This document shows positions 47,151-59,700 of a stretch of DNA of 64,000 bases, in pieces. The notes under the pieces were generated by a model, which had not been told where the DNA came from, did not search any database, and worked only from the letters and a program-made list of their open reading frames with translations. Numbering within the stretch: position 1 is the first letter of the stretch; each line of letters begins with the position of its first letter. Both the position numbers and the translations under genes were made by a program. The stretch is from Pollenia angustigena (Eukaryota > Arthropoda > Insecta > Diptera > Polleniidae), in the NCBI GenBank assembly GCA_930367215.1, contig OV884056.1:250321127-250385126 (forward strand), given 5' to 3'.

Positions 47151-48165
47151 ATTAAGAATTTTTGCAATTTATAATTACATATAGGCAGGTATTAATATTG
47201 TGAAGTGTTAAAAGTGATGTGAATAACAGTTGAAATCAATAATTCAAAATACATAAAAGTTTTTGACGATATAAAGGTATAAGAAAAAGTGCCCGATGAG
47301 CAAAAATAGAAAAAATGTGAAAATTTAAAAAAATCGTCAAAAATAATGGCGCAAACTTGCGCACACTTTTTTTTTTGGTTTCTAAAATTAGAGATTCCAA
47401 ATTTTATTGTGGTATCAAACATAATTCGTAGACATGCTAACCTCACTTTTAAAAACCTCTTCTTTTCCGTTTTTTTGCAAAAAAAAAAGTGTATAATTTG
47501 TTTTTTTTTTTAGCTTTTGAACGAATTGTTTCAACATGAATATTCAACATATTTAAAATTTTTTTTCTTTTTTAAATAACTTTTGATCAAACTTTTCAGC
47601 GAAAAAAATAATCTTTGTTAAACCTTTATTCGTTTAGCCGCAAAAAAAATATCATATAAACATCCAGAAACCGAAAAAAACATTTAAATCTCATATAATT
47701 TTCTTCACTTTCCTGACTTTAGCAGGGTCTCAGAGCTACAAATCGCAACTAAAAGTCTTCAAAATTTACAATATAATGTAAAATATTGTTGTCTGTCGAG
47801 CTGCGTACTTAGTTCTTAAGATTTCTTAAAATTCAGTTTTGCCTTTTTGGCCAGCTTTTCAGGCCAAATACTCCTCTGTGCGACGGTTGCGTTTTCGCCG
47901 CCGTCGTTGAAAAATTATCAATTTAAGTAAATTTTGGTCGCCGTCAACGATATGTGATACTGGCGTTCTGAACGTCTGCAATGTCACATCGGCTTCGAGT
48001 GCAATATTGTGACATTTATAACGTAACGATGTAATCTCTTTTGATAGTTTTCGACATGAGTTACAGACACACATTTCTCTCACTTTTCGAGAAACGATGG
48101 AATATTTTGTTTCACATCTTTTCGATGCAAGAAGTTCTCACTAAAGTTACAGAACATGGGTACTG

Positions 48166-48727
48166 CTGTTTGGCGTTTTTTAATCGAAAACGCAAATATT
48201 AAGCGATATGCGTTTTTCAAAAGATTAAAATATGTAAAAAAATTTGTGACATAAAAAATTTCGTTTATTGTGTTTTATACTTAAAGTCTAGGCAAGTTTT
48301 AAACAAAATACAAAATACAAATAACACAAAAACTAAATATTAAACTACACAATAAAATAATTTAATTCGACAATGAAATGAAATTCTTACATATAAAGTG
48401 ATGTGAACATTAAAATAGCAATCAAATGCAATTATTCATTTTAAAAAATAATCTTTCCTATTTATAAAATATATTTTAGATTTCTTAAAAGTTTTTTAAA
48501 CAAATTTTCATAGAAAATTTATTTTATAAACCTGATTTACATATTTTTTATGAACGAAGCCTAAAAATATTAAAGATTTCAATAAAAAAAAAACAATCAA
48601 CCTTATTGTGTTTGACGTAATTAAAATAAGATTAAAGAGAACGTGAACTTTTTTCCTTTAATCTATTACCAAACAGTCGTAGGCGTTTTTTAAATACGAC
48701 AAACACAATAAGGGTGGATATGTTAAT
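48166..48727. other. AT-rich DNA, nothing recognised
   Basis: A/T-dominated. No repeat tips or readable coding. Confidence 0.35.
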
Positions 48728-48853
48728 CACCCCTATCGCGAATAAAAATTCCTTGGGAGTTTTTTCCCTTTTTCCATTTTTCCTATTGAATTCAATAGTA
48801 AAAATGGGAAAAGGGAAAAAACTCCCAAGGAATTTTTATTCACGATAGGGGTG
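48728..48853. mobile_element. CACCCCTATCGCGAATAAAA palindromic MITE, copy 1, 126 bp
   Basis: Whole element is one hairpin with TTGAATTCAA at its centre. Flanks AAT/ATT do not form a clean duplication. The second copy at 52945 has CTT on both sides. Confidence 0.88.
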
Positions 48854-49640
48854 ATTATGTTTAAATCACACACTGGAAAATAAAATAATAGCTTTGTTTC
48901 TTTACTTTGTGGGCTAAGTTCGTGAAAATGAGAGTAAGAATAAATTTTTCTCATAAAAAGACAAAAGTACGGGTACACAAAAAGCCAAATTGTTAACACA
49001 AACTATAACTCAAAGTGTTTTGATGTGTTTTTAATATACAAAACCTTTTATTTTATTAATTTTCCATTTCACAAAGCTCAGTTATAATTAACTTTCAGTT
49101 ATAACTGTCAAAATCATATTGTTAACTTAAAGTTAAAGTAATAGTTAGTTTTAACTGAAATTGGCCGAAAATACACTATCTTCTACAGCACTTTTTATAA
49201 ACTTATTAAATGATAACCACTTTTTTGTTTGCCTTTTTATTTTGTATATTATGTAGCACTATAAAAAGATCTAGGCTTTTTTGAGCAAGAAGAAGAAGCA
49301 TTTTATTCACTCAAACCCGCTTTCGTTTACACAAATTTATAGTGCAGGAACACTTTTCGTGTAAATTAGGATCTCGGCGAATCACAAACTAGAGTAAAGA
49401 AACAGACCTAATACACTGGCTTCTTACAGAGATGTTAATAATTATAAAGCGATATAAAATTTCGAAATCAATTTTTTTTTTTAATCAAATGATTATCGAA
49501 AATTATTTTCGAGGAGATTTTTCAAAGTTTATAAGGAAAATAATTTATTTAGGGTCTTACCGGAAGTTCTTGTTTAAAGAAATTACAAAAGTTTGTTATC
49601 AAATAAAACATAAAATATTAAAACGTAGTACGAAAAAAAC
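48854..49640. other. AT-rich DNA with AACTG/TAACT words
   Basis: 49080-49165 repeats AGTTATAACT / AGTTAA words in both orientations. Nothing else recognised. Confidence 0.35.
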
Positions 49641-49645
49641 ATTAA

Positions 49646-49783
49646 ATGCCCGGCCCACGATGTCGACAAGAACATTTCTTTCGTATATTTATATTGAAAA
49701 CAAAAACAAATTTTATTTTTTATTATTGTTTTCAATATAACTATGCGAAGGAAATGTTCTTGTCGGCATTGTGGGCCGGGCAG
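49646..49783. mobile_element. TGCCCGGCCCACGATG palindromic MITE, 138 bp
   Basis: TGCCCGGCCCACGATGTCG and, reversed, TGCCCGGCCCACAATGCCG; TAA flanks (49643-49645, 49784-49786). Core GAAAACAAAAACAAA. Frames on both strands through it are palindromic artefacts. Confidence 0.88.
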
Positions 49784-50328
49784 TAAATAAAAATTAAGAT
49801 ATTTGGTTTTTGTGATGTCTAAAATCATGTAAAAATTTAGTAAAGTTTCTTGAATAAATAAAATGAGAATGAATTATTAAACATTTTTAATATTAGGTAT
49901 AAAACAATTCAGAAGAAATGCGAGAAAGTTTTTCAGGTCTTTTAATTTGATGCCCTGTAGCGATTGTCACTTTCTCCTTTTTTTTCTTTTTTTAATAAAT
50001 AAATTTTAAAAGGTATAAAATAGCAGAACTTTTTTTTCCATAAGCATGGTCAACTTAAAGTACTATGCATTAAAATTTAGTCATCTTTCTCTTCCTTGGC
50101 GGACATGAATAATTTTTGGCAAATAAATGTTAATGAATCTGAAAAAGAACAAAGAAGAAACTGTTATTTAAGTTTATGCACTCGAAACTTTATATATTTT
50201 TACAAATGAAGGTCTTATTTTAATAGCATCATAAGACACCTGAATTTAAGTGTCTTTTCAGTAATTATAACCATGGAAACTGTAATAATGCAATGTTTTT
50301 CCTTGTGCGGCCAACGAACGCAGAAAAT
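49784..50328. other. AT-rich DNA, nothing recognised
   Basis: No repeat tips or coding seen. Confidence 0.35.
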
Positions 50329-52195
50329 ATGTATATGGGCATTTCCAGCGAAAAATCTGCTTTTTGTAATGTGACGCAAGCAAGCAAAAAACTTGCATTT
50401 TAAGCCCATGTTGTTCAAATATGATCCCTTTTGTTACTAAATGTAGAGCTAGCCGCGTTTTACACCAAAATATAAAAAAGTAAACTACATATATATGAGC
50501 ATTTCCTGGGGATACGAACGTACGTTCGTACGCATTTGATGTACAAATAATATAGAAAACAAAACTTTTCCTAGCATTTTTTTTTGCGATTCGATTGCAT
50601 TTGGGTAGCTCTATGTTTAGTACAAAAGATGGATTTCATCGCGTTTAAGTTTTCATAATAAGAATTATAAACGTGTGGCCACGAACGTACGCAAAATACA
50701 AGTCAACTTCGGCTGACAGTAGTGAAATGTAAAAATCTGCGTAATAAAACGGAATTTTCAAAAGTGATTAATTTATTTTAAAAGTGTATTAATGTAGGTC
50801 TCCATCCAGTATTTACAAAATAAAATATCTCTCTTGGTTTTTATTTAATTGGCTTATGTACCGGTCGCGAACGTACGGATCGCGAACGTACGATTTTTCC
50901 ATATGTTTTTTTATTATTATCACCATGCATTTTACCATAAATGTCTTAAAATTTCCTTAAGAAAAAAACTTAATACTCCTTTTACAATTGATTGTAATGG
51001 AGAGATTATGAAGAAAGAGTGTAAACATAACATATTTTTTGCGGCGGAAATAACCCCCCAAAATATAACACCCAAAAAAATAATGAAATAACCACCCAAT
51101 GCGTGGGGCCTTATTTCATATGCAATAAAGCCCCATTTTTGAAAATGAAATTAGCCCCCAACGAAATGAAATAACGCCCCAAACATAAATGAAATAATTC
51201 CATAATTTTTGGGGGCTTATTTCATACGAAATAAAACCACAATTTCTGAAATAAAATAAAGGCCCAATATATGTAATACATTTAATTATACAGTGCTTTA
51301 AAGGATCACGCGATATATATCATGGTATGATATACCAAACACAAGCTTCGCCAACTAACCCTTTTCTGCATAGCCGGCCTTCGGACGGGCGCAATGACTT
51401 TTTCCTCTATGGTATAACAAGCACCGGCTTCGCTAGCTAAAGCTTCTCTGCATAGCGCCAGGATTTTCTCCTCAATAGTATAAAAATACCTACTCGACCC
51501 GGCTACGCAGAGAAGCTTTAGTTAGCGAAGCCGGTGTTTGGTATACCATATTCAGGCCAGCTTTATTTATCGAAGCCGGTGTTCTGTATACCAAAGTCGA
51601 TAAATCCTTGCGCCCAAAAACATTTTCATTATAAATTTAAAAATGAAATAATCCCCCAAAAAATATATTGGGGCTTTATTTCATAATGATTTTTTGAGGG
51701 ATAGTTTCATATGAAATAATACCCCAATTAAAAAAATTAAATAACACCCCAAACAAAATGAAATAACCCCCCAAAAATCGTTTTTGTTGTTCTCTGTACA
51801 AGCTTTTGGGGGGTTATTTCATTATTTTTTTGGGGGGTTATATTTTGGGGGGTTATTTCATGCCGCCATTTTTTGCATGTAAAATAAATATGTATATAAA
51901 AATGTCTTTAGAAGTCGAAAATACAGGAAATTATAAAATTTTCCAGATACCAGCACAATTTCCTCAAGTAAAACAGCTCAGATATGCTAGGAAACCATTC
52001 TTTTATAAGAACATATCTAATAAAACATTTCTAATAATAAACAATAAAAGACGATGATAATCAACATTTTATTTTTTTATCCTGGTAGACCATTCTGGGA
52101 AAATGCCCATATATAAAAATTTTTGAGAGCCAATGTTAATTACTTGCTGGACTTACGTTACAAAAAGTAGACTTTTAGCTGGAAATGCCCATACA
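50329..52195. mobile_element. Outer ATGGGCATTTCCAGC element containing the GAACGTACG repeat
   Basis: Left ATATGGGCATTTCCAGCG, then CTTTTTGTAATGTGACG; right (reversed) GTATGGGCATTTCCAGCT, then CTTTTTGTAACGTAAG. Inside, 50498 and 52095 form a second, similar pair (GAGCATTTCCTGGG / GGGCATTTTCCCAG). So one large palindromic element may hold a related one, which holds the Mutator-like element. Confidence 0.6.
51043..51867. mobile_element. Mutator-like foldback element, 825 bp
   Basis: Ends GGCGGAAATAACCCCCC and, reversed, GGCGGCATGAAATAACCCCCC; exact 9 bp duplication ATTTTTTGC at 51034-51042 and 51868-51876. The empty site is in the 44400-45120 copy. Sub-terminal GAAATAA-CCCC words repeat inwards from both ends as in 16534-17281. 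The centre (51310-51600) is another set of inverted words (GCTTCGCTAGCTAAAGCTTC / GAAGCTTTAGTTAGCGAAGC; TATACCA tips). No transposase. Confidence 0.9.
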
Positions 52196-52940
52196 TTTAG
52201 TTTTAATGCTTTATACTAATTTTAGCATCGATTTGTTAGTGCATATTAATGCTTATTTTACCCTTTGCAGCAATTTTTGCATATTAAAAGAGCATTTTTT
52301 TAAGTTAATATCGCATATTTAATCGTTCCATTGTGAAACATACATATTTTGATATACTTTAGATTTTGTTCAGATGCCTACAACGGCTTTCACAGCGAAA
52401 AAAATTGTTTAAAATTAGGTTAACAGATTATGGCTTCTCTGTTTAAAAATATCTGTCTGTATTATATTGTACTATATATGGGGCATTCCACGCCAAATCG
52501 GATGGTTCCAAAAAAATTTTTTTTTTAATTTGCCCAATAGTATTTTGATATTTCTTAATACACTTCATAAGAGCTTTCCTGGTAAATTCTGACATTTATT
52601 TGATTACTTCTTCAAAGGATTCTTTTTTTTAGTTTTTTGTTCATAACTTTCTTTATAATGGTCAAAATTGGAATTTTTAACTTTTAAGCCTGGTCCGCTA
52701 GTGTGTCTTCCATAACTACTATTTTTTCGATTTTTGAATATTTAAAAATCAGAAATCGGTATTTAAAATGAAAAAACTGTGTTTTTCAAATTTTCGAAAA
52801 TCGAAAAATATAGTTGTATGTTGTAGGAAGGATTAAAGATTAATATTACACATTTTCAAAAAATCGGAAAATACCTCCTTACGTAAATTTGTTTAGTTTT
52901 TAACAAAATTGTATACTGTTGACAAATTCTTAGCAAAAAA
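52196..52940. other. AT-rich DNA with one dispersed phrase
   Basis: 'tggggcattccacgccaaatcggatgg' (52477) resembles a widespread insect repeat phrase. Otherwise nothing. Confidence 0.35.
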
Positions 52941-52944
52941 CCTT

Positions 52945-53073
52945 CACCCCTATCGCGAATAAAAATTCCTTGGGAGTTTTTTTCCCCTTTTTTCCATTTT
53001 TCCTATGTTAATTCAATAGTAAAAATGGAAAAAGGGAAAAAACTCCAAGGAATTTTTATTCATGATAGGGGTG
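52945..53073. mobile_element. CACCCCTATCGCGAATAAAA MITE, copy 2, 129 bp
   Basis: Same hairpin as 48728-48853; 3 bp duplication CTT (52942-52944, 53074-53076). Confidence 0.9.
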
Positions 53074-53169
53074 CTTAATGTAAGCATTTTTTTAAATTTT
53101 TTTAGCATATTTTGCCGTTTTCTAACGCAAGATTTAGCTGTAAACAATTTTAAGACTTAAGTATATTTT

Positions 53170-53398
53170 TTTTTTTTTGAGATCTCAGGTAAACTAGGTT
53201 TAGTTAATTTCAAAACAGATTTGTGCCGCCATTATCAAGTTTATATACAAAATGTTGACGGAACAGCTTAATTTGCTTAAAATTTTGGTCTTTACTGATA
53301 TACATAATAAAAAAAATCACATTTTGCCGGAAAAATCGGAATCTCAGACTACATTAAACTAAGTTTAAGCATAATTCACATCTCGAAACCCCGGCCTA
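53170..53398. mobile_element. GGCYGGGTTTTTGAGAT MITE, copy 2
   Basis: Shares GAGATCTCAG, CAGATTTGTGCCG and TTTTGCCGGAAAAATC words, and the CCCCGGCCTAAG end, with 43983-44206. The left tip is replaced by a T run. Confidence 0.75.
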
Positions 53399-53564
53399 AG
53401 TCGATTTTTTTAATTGAAATACGCTTTTTATTCAAAAAGATCTATCATAAGTTGCGCTAAATTTAGCCACTTTCGTATATTAATTTTGTATTAACTTGTT
53501 TTATTTTTTTTTTTTTTTTAATTTCCACAATAAAATGTATATGTGCATTCAACATTGTACTTAC

Positions 53565-53742
53565 TTATTAAATTCAACAACCATTGGGGCTTAGATTTCC
53601 ACACAACACCTACGTAATAAAATGGTATACCAATGACAGTGATTAAAACACCCATACCAACTTCATAGGGTGCTACATAGATCGGCACCACAATCAAAAA
53701 GGCACAAATTATAACAAAAACTATGGGAATCCACATGGAAAC
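53565..53742 (-). CDS. Transporter exon 6: TM11-TM12
   Basis: Acceptor TTTATAAAG, phase 0. Encodes [19 protein letters not shown], then [25 protein letters not shown] and [11 protein letters not shown], the last two TM helices and the start of the cytoplasmic tail. A strong GTAAGT donor lies at 53564-53559 (phase 1). If not spliced, translation would run 18 more codons into AT-rich sequence unlike the family. I prefer splicing to an unseen last exon. Confidence 0.88.
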
Positions 53743-56700
53743 CTTTATAAAAATACAACGAATACAAAATTGAAAAAAAAACATTAATTAACACAGTAAA
53801 TTAACAAAATAAATAAACCAAAAACTAAATTAAGATATTTACCCTAATAGGTCTCTCCATGTTAGGTCGCGTATAACGAAAATATAAAACAGCCGAAACA
53901 GATAACATAATGAAGAACGATTCCACTATACTGCTGTAGGTGATGAGTACATAAACATCACTACAAACTAACATAATAATTGATAGAGCACACTAAAGTA
54001 TTGAATTCAATTATGAAGAAGTTAATGTAAATATTGACACAAGTTAAACATACCAAAAATACTAAAGATGGCAGGGGTGTGTAGTTTTTAACGCTAATGT
54101 GGGATAATATAGCAGGCATATGACCATTACGCGCACCCACAAAACACATGCGAGAAGAAGTCATAATGTGAACGGAAAGACCACCAAAAGCAGATATCGC
54201 TACCATAATTGGGATAATAAGGGACCAGGCTCCCAAAATTTTATTGCCAAAAGTCTGAAGCAAAATAAGGACATACATTATTAATATACACACAATTTGT
54301 AACATTTTCTTTTTACTTACCACAGCTATAGCATCAGAAGCTTTCATTTCAGAAGCACTTAACACTGCCAAATAAGCCATATTGGCTAAAACATAAATTA
54401 TAGTTACCAATGGCAATGATATATAAATAGCTCTGGGCAAATTGCGATAGGGATCTCTAAGTTCCTCAGTCATAAAATTTAAATAGTTCCAACCGGCATA
54501 TGAAAATATACCCGAATAAAACGCCACCGATAACTTGCCAGGATCAGTCTGTGTATTTGCGAATGCATCAGTAAAGTTTTCATAATGACCTGTACGATTT
54601 TTAAAAGATTAATTGTTATAAAAAAAATATTTAATGTTCTTCAAAACTCACCCATTAACATCCAAACTAAACCTATAACAATAATCATAACTAAGGCCGC
54701 AATTTTAGTAAACATTATAATATTTTGCATTTTTGTTGTGACCTTCATGTAAAAAGAATTCAAGTAGGTGAGAAAACATATTGTGATTGCAGCCAACATT
54801 TGTTTGGCAGCTGTGGGTACTTCACAATCTCCCTCGTAAAAAGGTTGTAGAACATAAGAGGCAAAAGTAAGACCCATAATGGCGTTTGTTGTGGGGCTAT
54901 AAATAAAATTGTAAAAGGAAATTTAAGAATTTTTTATTTGTTTAATTAACATTTGTTAAGATTCTCTATTCTTTTACCTTCAAAATAGAAGATCATAATG
55001 CGAACAGGATTAAAATCTGTGACCTAAAATCCCTTTCATTTCTAAAACTAAAATTTTTACAGAAAAAAGTACTAACCCTATGATTTCCTTTCCCTTTTTT
55101 CCCATTCTCATTAAATTGGATTGTTGTTTTATAATGATTATCGGGTTTTTTTTTAATATAAAATTGATCAAATTTCTTCTCAAAAAAACAAAAAAAAATG
55201 TATAGATCTTAAATCTCATAGTGTAATCCATTTTATTTCCTACAAAAAATCAAATTTGTATATAGATATCTAACTGCTTGTCTTATAATAACGAAAGGAA
55301 ATGTTCGCATAGAATCAAGGCGCATTCACTAGAAAGTGGGGTCAAGTCGACATATGGTTTTTTTGGTGGTCGAATTGTTAAAGTTTGTATACACGAACTA
55401 CAGTTTTAAGCAAACCATTTTTAACTAGCAATATTTTTGACAAGCGGACCACAAAAGTAGTGTTGTTGTAGAGTTGACCTCACCTTCTAGTGAAATCGCC
55501 TTGCAAAGAATTTTGTATGTAAAAGGATGGGTTTTTTAAAACATTTGCTTTAGCTTCACTTCGGAAAATCAAATCTTGTAACGTTAATTTAACCGACTTA
55601 TACTCAATGCAAATCGATGAAACTGCAGGCATACATATTCCCGATGACAATAACGAGTACATGGGCGAAGCCGGGATAAAATCTAGGGGAGGGAGTGGCA
55701 AACATTTTTTTTTTTTTTGGTAAAATGCTTTTTTGACCGCCTTATACTCAATGTAAATGGATGAAACTTTGCAGGCATACATATTCCCGATGACAATACA
55801 CGAATACATGGGCGTAGCCAGGATAAAATCTAGGAGGAGGCAAACATTTTTTTTAATGTTCTTTTTTAAGAAAAGCGTTTCTTAAAAACATTTTTTTTTA
55901 AATGTTCTTATTTTATATTAGCCATGTCTTAAGTTTTGGAAAATAAAGTTTATTCGACTTCCGTAGCTGTTTCGTATGAAATCGAAAATTGTGTTAAGTT
56001 TGAAATAAAAACCAAAAAGTTATTTAAAATTAAAAATGTCGATTATTTTATAAAAATCTAATAGTGCGTTAATTACGAAAAAGGAGTCTGGCTACACAAT
56101 AACGGGTTAAAAAACTAAACTTATTATACCAACACCACAATAGTGTGTGGGTACCCTGCAAATAATAGGACCAGTCCAAACACGCGTGTAAAGAGTAGTC
56201 CACAAGGGACCAGGACTAGTCCACAAGTAACCCAAACGTATGGAAAAAACCTGGTCCATTTAACATTACGATGTCCTAGGAGAGGACCATACAACCCACC
56301 TTTGGACCACTAAGGAGTAGTTTTAAAACTACTCCATGGTATATAACCCACCTTTGGACCAGTAAGGAGTAGTTTTAAAACTACTCCATGGTATACTCAA
56401 GAGGATTAGTTTTGAAGTCGTTTAAACACGAAAGCATGTCGTTAAAAAACGAAGACATGTCGTCTCACTACAAACACTTTTTAACAATGGCATGGTCCAT
56501 GCTTGCATTACATCGGACTAGTCCATGGAGTAGTCCATTTTATCAAAATGGGTCAGGTGGTTCAATTTTATTTGCAGGGTATTATGCAATTGTGCTGATG
56601 TGTGTAACGCCTTAAAATATTGGTCCTAGACCCACTTTAAAGTAATTGACTCAGAATCACTTTCTGAGTCGAACTAACAATGTCCTTCCAGCTGGCTGGC

Positions 56701-59700
56701 TGGCTGTCCATGTAACCTTGTGCGCAAAGTACAGGTCGCAATTTTGGAGATAATTTGATAAAATTTGGGAAAAGGACCAAGCCTTTTGAAAATGGGCGGA
56801 ATCGTAGGGCCACGAGGGAAGATAGAGGGAAATTTATTCCTCTCAGAAACTATCAAACCGATTTTAATGAATTTTAAAACATAGTTAGAACCATATCTTT
56901 ACGGAGACAATAGGGATACATTTTTTAAAAAAATAGGACCACGAGGGCGATAGGGGCAATTTCTGCCTCTTAAACCGATTTTAATGAAATTTAAAACATA
57001 GATATATCTACATATATCTATATGGACACATAAGCTATACAGTTTTTCAAAAAAAAGGACCACAAGGAAAGGTAGGGGGCAATTTCTGCTTCTCACAAAC
57101 TTTCAAACCGATTTTAATGAAGTTTATAAACATAGACAAGTCCATATTTATATGGACACATGATGTGTTTTTAAATTCTGTGGTGTAGGGTATCATATGG
57201 TCGGGCTTGATCGACTATACTTTCTTACTTGTTTAACAGTCTACATATTATCATAATTGATTTCAAAAAAGGCCAAAAGATTAATCTAATTAATATTATG
57301 ATCAATTAAAAAACATTTAAATAATAAAATTTTGTTGAAACATAAAGAAATTTATTGATATTTCTTATCAGTTTTTGCTAAATAATTAAAAACGTCACTA
57401 TAAATTATATTAAATTTAAATAATTAGTTCTAAATACTTTAAAAAAAATGTCGTGAGAATAAAGTATTCTGAAAGGAAATTTTATGAAAAAGATTAATTA
57501 ATGTAAAAATTCATTTAATAAACATTTTTCTAAAACATTAGATGACAAAATAGATCAACATTAGTTACATATTTACACAAATCTTTAAATAAATATTTAT
57601 TACAGTTCATATTAACGTTAAATCTTAAAATTTAAATCAATTAAAAATATGTGCGTTGATAAAAGGTTATACAAATTATACATAAATATTTATCAATTTT
57701 GTAATTGCGTTTCGTAAATAATGAAAGATAAATTAATTTCGATGCAAGAAAAGCAAACATTTCACTGTTAAAAAAAAATATTCAAGTGGCTAGACGTTTG
57801 ATAAAATTGCTTTGCTAAATAAAGGAGTGTGTTGAGTTTCATTTAAAAAATAAACGCTAATAAAATCATTTTAAAAATTAAAACTTTTTACATGATTTTA
57901 TAAAATTTTTTATTTACCTAATATAGCAGCAGTTTTCATTAATTGTATATATTGTGTAACGATTATTCAAATGAATATGATTTATGTACATATATACAAA
58001 TTTGCTATAAAACAATGTTGCAAATACAAAAAACAATTAAAGATTGACCTATTATAATACAGAGTAGAGCAAAAAATTGCACTAGGGAATAAATGAATGA
58101 AAAATTGTGAACACTTTTAATTATTGCAATATGTAAAAATTATGAAAATCGTTTTTTTCAAAGAAACATAAATCTGAAAATTGCATTTACTTCAAAGACT
58201 AAACGTCCCACAGCGAAGAGAATAAAACCTGTAATCGATTTGATTTCCTACCTACGAAGTTTTCCACAAAAAATGTATTTTTATAGGAAACCCCAATACG
58301 TATTACATATTTTGTTTAACTAAATGTCTTTTTACGAAACAGATGAAAATTTGTAATTACGTTTTTATAACATCACAAATCTATTATCTATTCAATGTAT
58401 GGATTTTTATACCCTTCACCTCAGGTGGAAAAGGGTACATATAAGTTTGTCATTCCGTTTGTAATTTCTGCAATATTGATCTAAGACCCTATAAAGTATA
58501 TATATTCAGGGTCCTTATGAGGAGAGAACTTGATTTAACCATGTCCGTCCGTCTGTCCGTCTTACGTTTGATATGTTTCAGTCACTTGTGTTGTAAAAAC
58601 AGCACATAAAATTTGTGTTTTAATAAAAAAAATATACAGGCATGTTCTGAAAATCACTTATTGTGAAAATTATTTGAAATCACAAAAAAGGTGTTCTGAA
58701 CAAAATGCTTTTTTCATAATTGTGCTTTTAAACCAGTCAGTTACGCGGCCGCCGATTTAACATTACTTGCTTATTTGTTTCCACAATTGTTTACTAAGTT
58801 AAAACTTTCTTTTGTGGTTTTCTAAACACCCATTAATCACAATTGTGATTCCAAAATCACAAGTGATTTGAAATCTTGTGATTAACATAATATGCCAGAT
58901 AAAAAAAGAAAATACAACTTTATAATAAAACCACATATTAAATACGGATCAAAAATTTTATTCGCATGCTTAGCAACACATCAGATAGAACGGCTGCAGA
59001 AACTTAACGACAAAAGAAACGCAACAGATAGACATACATCTATTCATTTTAATTAAGGTATGTTCAGACCTAACAAATATTTAACGAAAAAGCCCAAAAA
59101 AAGCGTGACCACTAAATTGATCAAACATAAGCTTTATTTTTAACAATTTTAACTTTCTTACTTAACTTTATTTTTAAGAAGATAATTGTAAAATGAGATT
59201 TAGAAACTGTTAAATGATTTGATCTATCAAACGTTTTGCAAAAGCAAACAATTTGTTGATAAAACTAGTGGTTACGTGTTGGACGTCAAATATTGGATAG
59301 ATATGAACATAGCTTTAGAAAAGAAAAAAATGTTATAACAAACTATTATTAAATGGCTATGAAAAGTATTAGTAACACTACGTGACAAAATTTCAACAAA
59401 GTCAAATTTTCAATGAAGCTTGATATTTTGTCACCAGTAACTCTGTCATTTCTTGACCAATCTTCAGTAGCAATCCATGGTTATTTTAGAAATTTCATAA
59501 CCTTTCACTAAAAAGTAAGAAATACATCATAATCCGTTTAAAATTTCAGTCACATCATCTTTTTTAAAAACACAAATAACGGTTATTTTCGAATATCTCA
59601 AAAACTGGAGGGCTACCACGTATTTCGATTCGAAAGAAATCATTTACGGATTCGATCAATTTGTACTGTTTTCGTAATATTTGTTTCGGATAAACGGACG

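Larger units (their letters stand above)
45895..47880 (-). mobile_element. Second Transib element, 1986 bp, complete ends
   Basis: Identical 36 bp terminal inverted repeats starting CACAGAGGAGTATTTGG. Flanks are CGACG (45890-45894 and 47881-47885). The related repeat at 5061-5065 holds the empty site with one CGACG, so the 5 bp TSD is confirmed inside the window. Target pattern CGNCG and the CACAG start point to Transib. The minus strand near 47150-46725 encodes a C-terminal transposase fragment, broken by a 142 bp MITE. At 2 kb with a partial gene the copy is non-autonomous. Its TIR differs from that of the 27.3 kb element, so it is another family. Confidence 0.88.
45138..48165. mobile_element. 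Palindromic repeat carrying a nested CAGGGG element and Transib
   Basis: Outer ends TGCCCATGTTCTGTAAC and (reversed) TACCCATGTTCTGTAAC, flanked by CTG/CTG. Net of insertions (45231-45534 and 45895-47880) it is about 740 bp and corresponds to 4525-5355. Nesting order: this repeat first, then the CAGGGG element and the Transib, then a MITE inside the Transib. Confidence 0.7.

Noticed and set aside
49432..49828. 102- and 81-codon frames on opposite strands
   Set aside because: Both run through the palindromic MITE 49646-49783 and AT-rich flank; no homology.
53518..53564. Readthrough C-terminus of the transporter after exon 6
   Set aside because: A strong GTAAGT donor lies exactly at the point where family similarity stops; splicing to another exon is more likely.
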